Shown: positions 1 to 9,714, counted from the stretch's first letter. The stretch: 64,000 nt of DNA from Alphaproteobacteria bacterium (GCA_021775995.1 JAJFGS010000003.1:62001-126000), one strand, 5' to 3'. Made by a program: numbers and translations. The notes: generated from the letters alone by a model not told the origin.

Positions 1-40
1 ATTTTCTAATCAACAATTACAGATAAAAAATAGCAATTAA

Positions 41-1894
41 TTATTTTTTTGTTTGTAAGGGAAGTCTTATTTTAACGGTTGTCCCTACGTTAACAGCCGA
101 TTCTATATGAAGAGTACCGCCATGAATTTCTGCAAGTTCTTTGGTGATAGCGAGACCTAGACCTGAACCTTCATATTCTCGTGTGTAATCACTTTCAGCT
201 TGTTCAAAGGGTAGGGTGATGTTGGCTAGTTTGTTTGCTGGGATACCGATACCTTCGTCGCTTATTATAATAGTTATATGATCTTCTTTTTCTATAAGTT
301 GAAGATCAATCTTACCTTTTTTATGAGAAAATTTAACAGCATTTGATAAAAGATTTAAAATCATTTGCGTAATAGCACGGCGATCGGCAGAAATTTGTAA
401 ATTCTCATTATTAATATCTACATTAATTTTTATTTCTGCATCGAGGGCACGGCCTTCCATCATATGAGCTGCCATACGAATGATTTTAGCAATATTAAAT
501 CTTTCAATGTTGAGTTCGTACTTACCGGCCTCAATTTTGGACATATCTAAAATATCGCTGATAAGATCAAGAAGATGTTCACCGCTTTCACGGATACCAC
601 CAATATATTCTAAATATTTTTCTGTGCCTATCGGGCCCAAAAGTTGTCGTTCAATCATTTCAGAAAAACCAATAATTGCATTAAGTGGTGTGCGCAATTC
701 ATGACTCATATTGGCAAGAAATTGTGTTTTTGCGGCATAGGCATGCTCTACGCTTTCTTTGGCTTTTACCAAATCTAGTTCGCGGTGTGTTGCAATCGTA
801 ATGTCTTGCATAATCCCATAAAGAGCAATGACATCATCGTCTTTATCAATTTCACAACGTCCTTCACAACGTATATATCTTAAATCACCGTCTGGTCGTG
901 TAAGGCGGAAATCCATATCGTAATCATTTTGTTCAATAATAGCGCGTTGAAATACTTGTATCATTCGGCCTGAATCACGCCGATCAATCATATTTGTTAT
1001 GCTGTCTAGGGTAGGATTAAATTTTTCTTTATCGACACCAAAAATAGAATAGAGTTGGTCTGAGAACTTTATTTTCTCTCCACCTACTTCCCATTCCCAT
1101 TGTCCTATATGGCCAATGGCTTCGGCTTCGGCTAATTTTTTCTGCTGACGTTGTGTAGATTCTTGATAGGATTTGAGAGGTGTTAGGTCACGACCAGTGC
1201 TATAAAGTTGCCCGTTAACAAATTTTTGTTTCCATTCAATCCAAAGTATATTTCCTTCTTTGCCAATACAGCGTGTTTCGATTGTAAGATGGTTTTCTAG
1301 TTTGTTTTTATTGAGTAATGAAATATTAGTTTCAAACTTATTTTGGTCATCAAAGTGAATAAGGCTAAGTAAATTTTTATTTTTTAGATCACTAATATTG
1401 TATCCAAAGATCTCTGTAAAATTTTCATTAACGGTTATAAAGTTTCCTTTGGTATCGGTAATGCTGCAGGCATCAAAAGAAAGGTCAATAAATGGTGTAG
1501 AATTTTGGTTTCGTTTTAGGTTTATTTTTTCAGTAACATATTGGCTAAGTTTTTTCTGCTCTAATATTGCTTCTGTTGAGGCAATCATAAAACGCTCACC
1601 ATTTTGCGAAGGAACCCAATCAATTTGAAAAGAAAGGCTTTGATTGCTGTTTAGTATTGTAAAGTTATTTTGGCCAACACTTATTTTATTTTTAATAGAA
1701 AAAACATTATCGATTTGATCACCTTCAATATTACCACATAGGTCTTTCAAAGATTGATTGCAAAAAATTATTTTGTGTTGTTCATCAATAATCATGCGTG
1801 GAATACGATCCTCATCGATCAGAGATGAAGTTTTAACTTTAATAGCGTTCGTATCGGGGGCTAGAGTTTGTGTTGTAGCGGATAATTTTGACAT
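41..1894 (-). CDS. PAS-domain sensor histidine kinase (cytoplasmic)
   Basis: A 617-residue histidine kinase. About three PAS-like modules (near residues 25-110, 130-240 and 255-370, the last with a PAC-like end) precede a HisKA domain with H-box FLANMSHELRTPLN and phospho-acceptor His398. The HATPase domain follows, with an N-box around N514/N518, the G1 motif DEGIG near 546 and the G2 motif GSGLGLAI near 576. I see no membrane segment or signal peptide, so it probably senses a cytoplasmic signal. The core resembles the PleC/DivJ type of alphaproteobacterial kinase. There is no receiver domain and no response regulator beside it, so the partner is encoded elsewhere. The ligand is unknown. Confidence 0.93.
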   Translation of the reverse strand: MSKLSATTQTLAPDTNAIKVKTSSLIDEDRIPRMIIDEQHKIIFCNQSLKDLCGNIEGDQIDNVFSIKNKISVGQNNFTILNSNQSLSFQIDWVPSQNGERFMIASTEAILEQKKLSQYVTEKINLKRNQNSTPFIDLSFDACSITDTKGNFITVNENFTEIFGYNISDLKNKNLLSLIHFDDQNKFETNISLLNKNKLENHLTIETRCIGKEGNILWIEWKQKFVNGQLYSTGRDLTPLKSYQESTQRQQKKLAEAEAIGHIGQWEWEVGGEKIKFSDQLYSIFGVDKEKFNPTLDSITNMIDRRDSGRMIQVFQRAIIEQNDYDMDFRLTRPDGDLRYIRCEGRCEIDKDDDVIALYGIMQDITIATHRELDLVKAKESVEHAYAAKTQFLANMSHELRTPLNAIIGFSEMIERQLLGPIGTEKYLEYIGGIRESGEHLLDLISDILDMSKIEAGKYELNIERFNIAKIIRMAAHMMEGRALDAEIKINVDINNENLQISADRRAITQMILNLLSNAVKFSHKKGKIDLQLIEKEDHITIIISDEGIGIPANKLANITLPFEQAESDYTREYEGSGLGLAITKELAEIHGGTLHIESAVNVGTTVKIRLPLQTKK

Positions 1895-1953
1895 TTAAGA
1901 ATCACCAAATCGTTATAGCTGATAACATAATATAAAAATAAGACTCTGAATAC

Positions 1954-1985
1954 AAAAAAAGAGCCACTTGGTTATCAAGTGGCTC
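1954..1985 (-). terminator. rho-independent terminator after the redoxin gene
   Basis: A perfect 10-bp stem (GAGCCACTTG / CAAGTGGCTC) with a 5-nt loop. Read on the minus strand it is followed by seven T, 27 bases past the redoxin stop codon. It should end leftward transcription of the thiol-redox cluster before the sensor kinase. Confidence 0.88.
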
Positions 1986-2011
1986 TGTAACCCATTGTAT
2001 AATAATGGTTT

Positions 2012-2620
2012 TTAGTATTTAACGCCGCAACCATATGGTTTTGTACTTGCTACTTTTATGGGCTCACCAGCTTCTAAACTGGATAGAGCGGCTGTAATGT
2101 AATTCGTTGCACCTTCTATTGAGGAGGACTTAAAGCTGGAATTACTATCAATTGCGCCTGCATACACTAATGTTCCCTCTTTATTAATCACAAACATATG
2201 CGGTGTTGTTTTGGCATCATAAAGTTTACCAATCTCGCCCGATTTATCTAAAATACGTGCTGTTGCGTGCGCGCCAACATCTTCAATAATTTCATTGGCC
2301 TCTTCTGAGGTAACACTACCTTGTTTACCTTCAGCGGATGAAACGATAGTAAGCCAAATTGTTCCGCCACTGGTTGCTTCTTTTTGAATTTTTTGCATGT
2401 TACCAGCTCCATAATGTTTTACCACAAATGGACATTCATGATTTGACCATTCTAAAACGACATTTTTGCCTCGAAAATCTCTTAAAGAACGCTCAACGCC
2501 ATTTGTGTCAACGGCTTTAAATTCTGGCGCAGCTTCACCGACAACAGGTGCAGCATTTGCTGATGGAAGGCAAGCGGCTAAACCGATTGCCCCTAAAATT
2601 GCGAATAATGAAAGTTTCAT
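2012..2620 (-). CDS. exported redoxin (thioredoxin-fold) protein
   Basis: A 202-residue AhpC/TSA-redoxin-like protein. The N-terminus is an export signal. It carries a possible lipobox LAAC (Cys17), and also an ANA-A site suitable for signal peptidase I, so lipid attachment is uncertain. The redoxin fold starts with VVGEAAPEF, and the active-site region reads HECPFVVKHY with one cysteine (Cys63) rather than CXXC. That suggests a peroxiredoxin-like or thiol-binding role rather than a classic thioredoxin. The C-terminus KPYGCGVKY is typical of this redoxin subgroup. It is last in a leftward group with a DsbD-type reductase and a secreted thioredoxin, which may recycle it. The substrate is unknown. 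Confidence 0.85.
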   Translation of the reverse strand: MKLSLFAILGAIGLAACLPSANAAPVVGEAAPEFKAVDTNGVERSLRDFRGKNVVLEWSNHECPFVVKHYGAGNMQKIQKEATSGGTIWLTIVSSAEGKQGSVTSEEANEIIEDVGAHATARILDKSGEIGKLYDAKTTPHMFVINKEGTLVYAGAIDSNSSFKSSSIEGATNYITAALSSLEAGEPIKVASTKPYGCGVKY

Positions 2621-2652
2621 ATTTTCCTCTTTTGTTTTAGTTGGTGTTAATC

Positions 2653-4761
2653 TTATTGAACTGTGTTTTTAATAAGATTAACGGTTAAAATTTGTGGCAA
2701 AAGCACAGGGCTTGGCCGTTCTCCATTTTGAACATCACGTGCGCCATAATAAACATATAAGGGCACGCCCTGACGGCCAAAAGAATTCAGATATTGTGTA
2801 ATTTCAGGATTTTGGTTTGTCCAATCACCTTTTAAGTATTGGATATTTTTTTCTGCAAAAATGTTTTGTACTTCTTGCGTTTTAATGGCAACGCGTTCAT
2901 TTATTTTACAGGTAATACACCATGCAGCTGTCATGTTTGTAAAAATAGGGTCGTTTCCCTTTAAAAGTTCTGATAATTTCTGAGCATTATAAACTTGCTC
3001 GTTTTGAGTATTGGGGCTTGTTACTTGCATTTCTGTTTTTAACAATAATGGCGTGGCTATCACAAAAATAATAGCTAATCCTAATAGCATAAGGCTTATA
3101 AGTCTGACCAAACCTTGCTTGGGAATGACACGCCATAACCAAATGATAAAAACGATAGCAACCATAGAGGATAGAATGCACAAGACACTTAATGATCCAG
3201 CTTGTTGTGATAAAACCCAAATAAGAAACGCAGCTGTTAAAAACATTGGGAAGGATAAAAATTGTTTGAATGTTTCCATCCATGCTCCAGGTTTAGGAAG
3301 TTTGGTGCGTAAGGATGGAATGAAGCACAGTGCGAGATAAGGTAGAGCCAAACCAAAGCCTAAGGCCAGAAAAATGAGTATTGCCGAAAATGCGCTTTGC
3401 GTTAGAGCATAGCCCATGGCGGCTCCCATAAATGGTGCTGTACATGGTGTCGCAACTAAAGTAGCTAGAACACCTGTAAAAAAAGCCCCTTTGTTACCTG
3501 ATTGACTGGCAAGTTTTTGTCCTGCATTGGTAAACCCAATTTTAAATTCAAAAAATCCCGATAGATTTAACCCTATGATGAAGACAAGATAAGCAAGCAA
3601 GCTAATAACAATGGGGCTTTGAAGTTGAAAGCCCCAACCAATCTGCGCGCCTGCTGTTTTTAAACCAATTAAAATTGCCGCAATAAGACCAAAGCTGATC
3701 AATATACCAGCGGTATAGCTTAAACCATAAAGACGTGCTTTTTCTTCTTCTTTTCCGCTTAATTGAACAAGGCTTAATGCTTTCATAGAAAGGACAGGAA
3801 AGACGCAAGGCATTAAATTTAAAATTATTCCGCCCAAGAGAGCAAATAAGAAAGCTTTAGTGAATGTAAGTTGGTTTTCTACAGTATTGTTTGTTAATTC
3901 GTTGGTAGGGTCTGTTGTAGCGGTAGTCGATTTATTGAGTGAAGGTAGGGCAGTTAGACTATAAGCATTTCTCTTGTCATTTATAATAAATGAAAACTCT
4001 TTTATTTTTGATAAACTACGATCACCACGTTTTTGAGTGATGCGATATCCATCATTTGTTATTTTAACTTTAGCGTTAGCATTGTTGTCAATTAAACCCC
4101 ATTCTTCAGGGGCAATATAAACGTTTTTTTGGTTAAAGCTTGTTTCTTTCCCTATTATATCAATAATAAAATTTTCACCTTCTTCGTAAAAAAACGATTC
4201 CTGATTTAAGGTAACGGGGATCTTACTTTTTGCGGTTTCAATTAAATTTTTATTTGCAGTTTCGTCACCGTTTAACGTGATTTGAATATCGTGCGTTTCG
4301 GGAATGCAAATATCATGACAGACCAGTAAGTTTGCTTTACCTTTTATTGTAATGGGATTTGTTGAAATATTTTTTGGGATATTTAGGTTTTGTAAAAGAA
4401 CAACCTTTTTTTCGTACCCGTAATTAGTTAATTCCCCAAATTTAATTTTTTGTGGAGTTGGCCATTCAAGGTTACCTACGTGATAGTTTTTAGGTAAATT
4501 CCACTCTACTTCAAATGGCAACCCAGAGTCTCCAGGATTGAGCCAATAAGTGTGCCAATCGGGGTATATTGTTTGTTCAATAGCTAGGCGAATAGTTTCC
4601 CCACCAATAATATTTGTTTTATCGGCAAAGATTTTTACAGATACATATTTATAGGGTTCATTGTCATTTAATGACTCTGCTTTAGCAGAATAAGAAAAAC
4701 CAATCAGTGTGAAAACGATTATAAATGTGAAGTAGAATTTAAATAAGTTTTTTTTAAGCAT
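2653..4761 (-). CDS. dsbD: DsbD/ScsB-type protein-disulfide reductase
   Basis: A 702-residue membrane electron carrier that moves reducing power from cytoplasmic thioredoxin to periplasmic thiol proteins. A signal peptide (about 1-28) leads to an N-terminal periplasmic domain with a CHDIC pair (Cys149/Cys152). The eight-helix DsbD core spans about 300-575, with its two redox cysteines in LMPCVFP (Cys319) and ATPCTAP (Cys440). A C-terminal thioredoxin domain has WCITC (Cys615/Cys618). The long N-terminal domain with DWHTYWLNPGDSG is closer to the ScsB branch than to E. coli DsbD. All six redox cysteines are present. The two flanking exported thioredoxin-fold proteins are likely clients. Confidence 0.92.
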   Translation of the reverse strand: MLKKNLFKFYFTFIIVFTLIGFSYSAKAESLNDNEPYKYVSVKIFADKTNIIGGETIRLAIEQTIYPDWHTYWLNPGDSGLPFEVEWNLPKNYHVGNLEWPTPQKIKFGELTNYGYEKKVVLLQNLNIPKNISTNPITIKGKANLLVCHDICIPETHDIQITLNGDETANKNLIETAKSKIPVTLNQESFFYEEGENFIIDIIGKETSFNQKNVYIAPEEWGLIDNNANAKVKITNDGYRITQKRGDRSLSKIKEFSFIINDKRNAYSLTALPSLNKSTTATTDPTNELTNNTVENQLTFTKAFLFALLGGIILNLMPCVFPVLSMKALSLVQLSGKEEEKARLYGLSYTAGILISFGLIAAILIGLKTAGAQIGWGFQLQSPIVISLLAYLVFIIGLNLSGFFEFKIGFTNAGQKLASQSGNKGAFFTGVLATLVATPCTAPFMGAAMGYALTQSAFSAILIFLALGFGLALPYLALCFIPSLRTKLPKPGAWMETFKQFLSFPMFLTAAFLIWVLSQQAGSLSVLCILSSMVAIVFIIWLWRVIPKQGLVRLISLMLLGLAIIFVIATPLLLKTEMQVTSPNTQNEQVYNAQKLSELLKGNDPIFTNMTAAWCITCKINERVAIKTQEVQNIFAEKNIQYLKGDWTNQNPEITQYLNSFGRQGVPLYVYYGARDVQNGERPSPVLLPQILTVNLIKNTVQ

Positions 4762-4795
4762 GGCGGTTTTTCTACGTAATGATTAAACAGGTAAA

Positions 4796-5206
4796 TTATG
4801 ATGCATTTGCAATGGCTGTTGCTAACTTAGCGGCAATGTCTGCAGTATTATGATCAACTTTTAGCATATCAACAACCTCACTTTTTTCATTAACTAAAAC
4901 AACGAATCCAGTTTTTGCGCCATATTTTTGTAGAATATTATCAACGCCTTTTTCAGTAGCCAAAGTTTTAGTCTTTTTAATAGATTCTTTATTTGTGAAG
5001 TCAAATTTTATCATGGTGATTTTGTCTTGATTAATAATCTGCTTTGCTTCTGCTATACGTGGGCCAAGAATTTTACAAGAACCACAACTATCAGAATGGA
5101 AAGCAACAACTTTGATAACGGGTGTTGTTTCATTTTCGAGTGCTTGAGCGTTTAGCGGGAATGCTATTAGTAGAGCAAATGCCGCAAAAAAGAGTGAAAA
5201 TTTCAT
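4796..5206 (-). CDS. secreted thioredoxin-like protein (CGSC)
   Basis: A 136-residue protein with a cleavable signal peptide (about 1-22, NAQA) and a compact thioredoxin fold containing CGSC at 41-44. A clear Shine-Dalgarno AAGGAG precedes the ATG. It is the first gene of the leftward thiol-redox group and lies 34 bp before dsbD. It is probably a periplasmic thiol reductant fed by DsbD; the client is not evident. The CGSC active site differs from the CGPC of cytoplasmic thioredoxin. Confidence 0.85.
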   Translation of the reverse strand: MKFSLFFAAFALLIAFPLNAQALENETTPVIKVVAFHSDSCGSCKILGPRIAEAKQIINQDKITMIKFDFTNKESIKKTKTLATEKGVDNILQKYGAKTGFVVLVNEKSEVVDMLKVDHNTADIAAKLATAIANAS

Positions 5207-5556
5207 TGGTTTCTCCTTAAGATTAAAATTTTATGGTTTGTTATATGTATTTTCGTGTATTTATTAGGCATTGTTACATGTTAAACCCTTTGAAAATAAT
5301 GTTTTTATGATTTTCAATCAATTAATGTTGTGCTGTTTTAGAGGAAAAAGCGAATGATGTACCTGATAGGCTTGAAAAAGTTATCAAAAAATAGAGTATA
5401 AAGTAAAAATTATCAGGAATTTCTTTGTTTTTTAAGAGAATTTAGCTAAATTGATTAAATTGAAAAACTTTGAAAATTCCTTAAATTTGCCATTTTCAAC
5501 ACTTAATAAATCATGACATTCATTTTATGACTAAAATCTATTAGAGGATACTGCCC
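5207..5556. other. 350-bp divergent intergenic region
   Basis: AT-rich spacer between the leftward thioredoxin gene and the rightward IalB-like gene, so it must hold both promoters. I see no convincing -35/-10 pair, operator or RNA gene. A short TTGAAAA direct repeat occurs near 5460-5475, and short ORFs in it are too small to support. Confidence 0.5.
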
Positions 5557-6072
5557 ATGGTTCGCTTTTTATCTTTATCATTATTAACGGTTATTGCCAT
5601 AACTTTTGCATCGAGTCGTGTTGAGGCTTCTAAACCCAACCTTTTAGGGACTTTTGGTCAATGGCGCGCTTACAGCTTTACGGAAAACGGCAATAAGGTT
5701 TGTTATATGGCATCTGAACCAAAAACAAAGGTTGGCAATTATACGAGCCGTGATGATGTTTTTGCGCTCATTACCCATCGACCTGCTGAAAAAACAAAGG
5801 ATGTTTTTAGTTATATTACTGGATATCCCTATAAATCAGGTAGTGAGGTGACAATAAAGGCCAATGGTAGTAATTATAAATTATTCACTCAAGATGAAAC
5901 CGCTTGGGCAGCTGATGCTGCTGCTGATAGTGCTTTAGTAAATGCTATTAAAAGTGGGTCAACTATGGTTGTAAAGGGTGTTTCCCAGCGTGGAACTCTT
6001 ACAACGGACACTTTTAGCTTGAGTGGTTCAAGTAAAGCCTATAATACCATCTCCCAAGAGTGTGGGCTGTAG
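5557..6072 (+). CDS. IalB-family secreted protein
   Basis: A 171-residue protein with a signal peptide (about 1-24). It follows the invasion-associated locus B pattern: an early W and Cys49, then ITHRPAEK, the GYPYKSGSEV block, LFTQDETAWA, a KGVSQRGT motif and a late Cys169 that probably pairs with Cys49. In Bartonella this family is linked to host-cell invasion, but it is widespread in free-living alphaproteobacteria with no known function, so no invasion role is claimed. It stands alone, with its own upstream region and a palindrome after it. Confidence 0.88.
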   Translation: MVRFLSLSLLTVIAITFASSRVEASKPNLLGTFGQWRAYSFTENGNKVCYMASEPKTKVGNYTSRDDVFALITHRPAEKTKDVFSYITGYPYKSGSEVTIKANGSNYKLFTQDETAWAADAAADSALVNAIKSGSTMVVKGVSQRGTLTTDTFSLSGSSKAYNTISQECGL

Positions 6073-6151
6073 GTATAGTCTTAGGTAAAAATAGATAAAA
6101 TTAAATATTATATAAAAGGGTTATTAAGAATTATGTGAAATAGTTAGGGAG

Positions 6152-6173
6152 AACGGATAAAATTTTATCCGTT
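6152..6173. repeat. 22-bp perfect palindrome
   Basis: Half-site AACGGATAAAA is followed at once by its exact reverse complement, with no loop. It lies 80 bp after the IalB-like stop and 68 bp before the M23 gene. No run of T follows on either strand, so an operator is at least as likely as a terminator. Confidence 0.6.
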
Positions 6174-6240
6174 GATCAATTAGTCATTTTCTATTTATCA
6201 AATCTCTTTAAACGTCCATAATAATAATTCGAGCTTTGCT

Positions 6241-7764
6241 ATGAACAAAAAACAAAGAACTAATTTAGAAATATCTGCACAACGACTTTTTGGTAACGCT
6301 TTTACAAAGCGTCTAGCCGAATACTTATATTTCATTGCAAAGTTCTTGTCTCATAAATTTCATTTAAGAAGCCGTTATGTTTTGACGAAAAAAAATAATT
6401 TGCGTTTACGTTACGTTGCCGGAGTTTCCACTTTTATGGTTGCGGCAATAATTTCATTTACGCTCACCTCACAAAATTCTGAAGGATTATCCAATCATCA
6501 CTTTGCTTCAATTGCTCCTGCTTCTGGATTTGATATTGTTACAGATTCTTTAATCAATAATGACGGTTTGCTTAATGGTGTTTCTCATGCTTCCATTATT
6601 TCTAATGGAGGCAATAAATCTTTGCCTTTAGATCGAGAAATTACGATTGTTTCGGGCGATGCACTTGGTGTTGTCATGGAAAAGCAAGGTATAGGTAGTA
6701 GTGATGCTGCGGTCATTGTTAAGGCAATGAAAGAATATTATGACCCACGTCTTATAAAGGTGGGGCAAAAGATAGATCTTCATTTTGATGAAATGAGCGG
6801 GGATGAACAGCGTTTTCGTGAAATGACGATGGAACTTGATCCTATTAAAACACTTGTCGTTGCGCGCGCTGGGGATGAATTTAAAGCCCGACTTCATGAA
6901 AAAGAAGTTAATAAAGTTATTAAAGCACAACAGGCGGAAGTAAAAGTTTCTCTCTATGGTTCTGCTTCACAAGCTGGAATTCCGCAAACCATTGTTGCAA
7001 ATGCTATTCGTATTTTTTCTTGGAATGTTGATTTTCAACGTGATATTCACCCAAATGATACACTAGAAGTTATGTATGAAAGCTATGAAACGGAAAGTGG
7101 TAATGTTTCGAAAACAGGCGACATACTTTATGCAAAGTTAAAATTAGGTAATCGTGAGATTCCACTTTACCGCTTTGAAATGTCAGATGGGCGTGTTGAT
7201 TATTTTCAGCCAGATGGACGTTCGATTAAACGCACGCTGATGAAGACACCTATTAATGGGGCGCGTATGTCATCTGGCTTTGGTAAACGCCGCCATCCTG
7301 TCCTTGGCTATACTAAAATGCACAAAGGAGTTGATTTTGCGGCTTCTCGTGGCACACCGATCTTTGCTGCTGGTGATGGTGTGATTGAGAAGGCTGGTTG
7401 GTTTAGCTCATACGGTAAATATATTCGTATCCGTCATAACTCGAAGCTAAAAACTGCTTATGCCCATATGAGCAAAATTAAACCAACGATTAAGCCAGGT
7501 CGACGTGTCAAGCAAGGGCAAGTGATTGGCTATGTCGGAACAACGGGTCGCTCTACTGGGCCACATTTACATTACGAAGTATTATCTAGAGGTAGACAAG
7601 TTAATCCACGTTCGGTTAATTTGCCGACCGGTGAAGAATTGTCAGGAAAAGAAATGGCAAATTTTAAAGCAACGGTGAATAAGATGCGTTTGAAATATGC
7701 TTCTACCATAGAAGGTACAAAAGTTGCTGATCGTAAGAGACATAGAAGAGGTTTCTTTAACTAA
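6241..7764 (+). CDS. membrane-anchored M23 peptidoglycan peptidase
   Basis: A 507-residue protein with a basic N-terminal cytoplasmic stretch, one membrane segment at about 61-82, a periplasmic region with a LysM/OapA-like part around 130-185, and a C-terminal M23 (LytM) domain at about 340-460. Metal ligands are visible: His361 and Asp365 in HKGVDF, and His442/His444 in PHLHYEV. The Zn site is therefore intact and an active DD-endopeptidase on cell-wall cross-links is likely. Its 3' end meets the SURF1 gene tail-to-tail with a two-base gap. Confidence 0.92.
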   Translation: MNKKQRTNLEISAQRLFGNAFTKRLAEYLYFIAKFLSHKFHLRSRYVLTKKNNLRLRYVAGVSTFMVAAIISFTLTSQNSEGLSNHHFASIAPASGFDIVTDSLINNDGLLNGVSHASIISNGGNKSLPLDREITIVSGDALGVVMEKQGIGSSDAAVIVKAMKEYYDPRLIKVGQKIDLHFDEMSGDEQRFREMTMELDPIKTLVVARAGDEFKARLHEKEVNKVIKAQQAEVKVSLYGSASQAGIPQTIVANAIRIFSWNVDFQRDIHPNDTLEVMYESYETESGNVSKTGDILYAKLKLGNREIPLYRFEMSDGRVDYFQPDGRSIKRTLMKTPINGARMSSGFGKRRHPVLGYTKMHKGVDFAASRGTPIFAAGDGVIEKAGWFSSYGKYIRIRHNSKLKTAYAHMSKIKPTIKPGRRVKQGQVIGYVGTTGRSTGPHLHYEVLSRGRQVNPRSVNLPTGEELSGKEMANFKATVNKMRLKYASTIEGTKVADRKRHRRGFFN

Positions 7765-7766
7765 AA

Positions 7767-8468
7767 CTAGACGTTCTTATTTTTCCAAACAAAAATTCCA
7801 CTGATTAATAAAAGTACTAAAGCCATTGTGAACCAGAATATAGCATATTGAAGATGCTTGTTTCTTGGATACCATTTTTCATTTTGTAAAATAATAGGTT
7901 TAAAATTAACCGATATGTTGCTGGCGTAGAGCATAACAGGTGCTATGGGCGTAATCTTTTTTACTTTTGCAATTTGTTTAATATCTAGTTTTGTCCATAC
8001 ATTATTGGAAGGGCTATTATCTGGTGTAAAGCTGTTCCAGTCTGGTCTTCTGAATATTCCAGTCACAGTGATATAATCTTGTGGTTGATTAGCTTTAATA
8101 GCTTCTTTTTTACTTTCTTCAACCCATCCACGGTTAACTAAAATAAACCCATTATTATTGAGTTTTAAAGGCGTTATAACTTGATATCCTATTTCACCTT
8201 TATAGGGTTTTGGACCAACAAGAATTTCTTTATCATATTCAAAATGTCCTAAAACTTGTCCAAAACGAAGTGGTAATTTTAGGTCTTCAAAAGATGAAAG
8301 ATCATCAAAATTAAACAAATTTTCTTTAGGACTTTTTTGATATTCTATATTTAACCGTGCGATGATATCTGTTTTCCATTGAAGTCGTTCCATTTGCCAA
8401 TAGCTGAGTAGTAATAAAGCAACCAAGGCGCAGCAAAAAAGTAAAAGAGATATTATTTTTTTAACCAT
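7767..8468 (-). CDS. SURF1 family cytochrome oxidase assembly protein
   Basis: A 233-residue protein with the SURF1 layout: an N-terminal membrane helix (about 5-22) followed by the SYWQMERLQWK signature, a periplasmic domain with GEIGYQVITPL and FILVNRGWV, and a C-terminal helix (about 207-228). SURF1 helps insert heme a into subunit I of aa3 oxidase. It is the last gene of the cta cluster and abuts the DUF983 gene, with start and stop codons touching. Confidence 0.93.
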   Translation of the reverse strand: MVKKIISLLLFCCALVALLLLSYWQMERLQWKTDIIARLNIEYQKSPKENLFNFDDLSSFEDLKLPLRFGQVLGHFEYDKEILVGPKPYKGEIGYQVITPLKLNNNGFILVNRGWVEESKKEAIKANQPQDYITVTGIFRRPDWNSFTPDNSPSNNVWTKLDIKQIAKVKKITPIAPVMLYASNISVNFKPIILQNEKWYPRNKHLQYAIFWFTMALVLLLISGIFVWKNKNV

Positions 8469-8828
8469 TTAATCCCAATCACTTTTTCGGTGTTTGTACT
8501 GGATATAAATAATATATGACTTAAGAGGTTTTAATGCGCCGATACAGATCGCTAAAGCAACGCTTCCCCATAATATGGCATGTACCCATAAAGGGGGGGC
8601 CGTTAAGGCTTCAAAAATGAGTGCTGCAGGGACTAATAAAAATCCTAAAACAAATATAAGAAAAACAGCTGGACCATCTGCACTATCGTTAGCGGCTAAA
8701 TCTAGCCCACAATTTTCACAAGTTTTATTTAATGTTAAATCAAAGGTAGAAGGATATAACGACCCTAGTCCACATTTAGGACATCGACAAGCGGTGCTAA
8801 TTTTTAAGTTATTAAAAAAGTTTTTCAC
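8469..8828 (-). CDS. DUF983 membrane protein
   Basis: A 119-residue protein with two zinc-ribbon-like CXXC motifs (CPKC near residue 17 and CENC near 37), then two hydrophobic segments and a charged tail. This is the DUF983 pattern, often found between ctaE and the SURF1 gene in alphaproteobacteria. It probably helps oxidase assembly, but its biochemistry is unknown. It sits 7 bp after ctaE and abuts the SURF1 gene, consistent with one transcript. Confidence 0.88.
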   Translation of the reverse strand: MKNFFNNLKISTACRCPKCGLGSLYPSTFDLTLNKTCENCGLDLAANDSADGPAVFLIFVLGFLLVPAALIFEALTAPPLWVHAILWGSVALAICIGALKPLKSYIIYIQYKHRKSDWD

Positions 8829-8835
8829 ATTTTTT

Positions 8836-9714
8836 CTAATGAGCAGAAGGGGTGCCGCCTAAGCCGCCCCACCAATAAACGGCAACGAATAAGAACAGCC
8901 AGACAACATCAACAAAATGCCAATACCATGCCGCAGCTTCAAATCCAAAATGGCTATCTTTTGTGAAATGGCCTTTCTTAGCGCGTAAATAACAGACGGC
9001 TAGAAAGATTGTTCCAACAAAAACATGAAAGCCATGAAATCCTGTTGCCATATAGAATGTTGAAGAATAAATACCTTCTTTGAAACCAAAGGCGGCGTGA
9101 GAATATTCAAAAATTTGAAAGCATAAAAAGGTAAAACCAAGCCCTACAGTGATTCCTAGAGCTTTTATAAATGATTTTTGATCACCTTCCATGATGGCGT
9201 GGTGTGCCCATGTTGTTGTACAACCAGATAATAATAAAATCATGGTCATCATTAATGGTAAATCAAAGGCGTTAATGACATGAATTTGTGGAGGTGGCCA
9301 TTGACCACTTGTATATTCTAAGCGTGAGAATAAAATTTCTTGATCAGCATAAAGGCTGGCATCAAAAAATGCCCAGAAAAATGCAACAAAGAACATAACT
9401 TCTGAAGCAATGAATAACGCCATTCCATATCTCAAACCAATTTGTGCAATTGGCGTATGTATTTTTTCTGTAACAGCCTCAAATAAGATATCCTTCCACC
9501 AGAAAAACATGACAGAAGCAACGGCTAGTAAACCTAAACCAATACCTTTAAAACCAATGGCAAACTCACCAATCTTAAGTTCATGCATATAGGCTATGGC
9601 ACCAACTGCCAACAGCATGCCAGAAAATGCTCCAATAATAGGCCATATGCTTGGACGAACTATATGATAAGGATGGGGTTTACCAGTCGTGTCATATTCA
9701 ATCTTGCTAGACAT
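8836..9714 (-). CDS. ctaE: cytochrome c oxidase subunit III
   Basis: A 292-residue polytopic protein with subunit III motifs: HPYHIVRPSIWP at the start, SEVMFFVAFFWAFF, WPPPQIHVINAFDLPL, and YWHFVDVVWLFLF near the end. It binds lipid and stabilises the aa3 core in the inner membrane. It lies between ctaG and DUF983 in the usual order. Length and motifs look normal. Confidence 0.96.
   Translation of the reverse strand: MSSKIEYDTTGKPHPYHIVRPSIWPIIGAFSGMLLAVGAIAYMHELKIGEFAIGFKGIGLGLLAVASVMFFWWKDILFEAVTEKIHTPIAQIGLRYGMALFIASEVMFFVAFFWAFFDASLYADQEILFSRLEYTSGQWPPPQIHVINAFDLPLMMTMILLLSGCTTTWAHHAIMEGDQKSFIKALGITVGLGFTFLCFQIFEYSHAAFGFKEGIYSSTFYMATGFHGFHVFVGTIFLAVCYLRAKKGHFTKDSHFGFEAAAWYWHFVDVVWLFLFVAVYWWGGLGGTPSAH

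Noticed and set aside
5340-5400. 15-codon ORF after AGAGGAAAAAGCG
   Set aside because: Too short, no recognisable feature, AT-rich region where chance starts are common.
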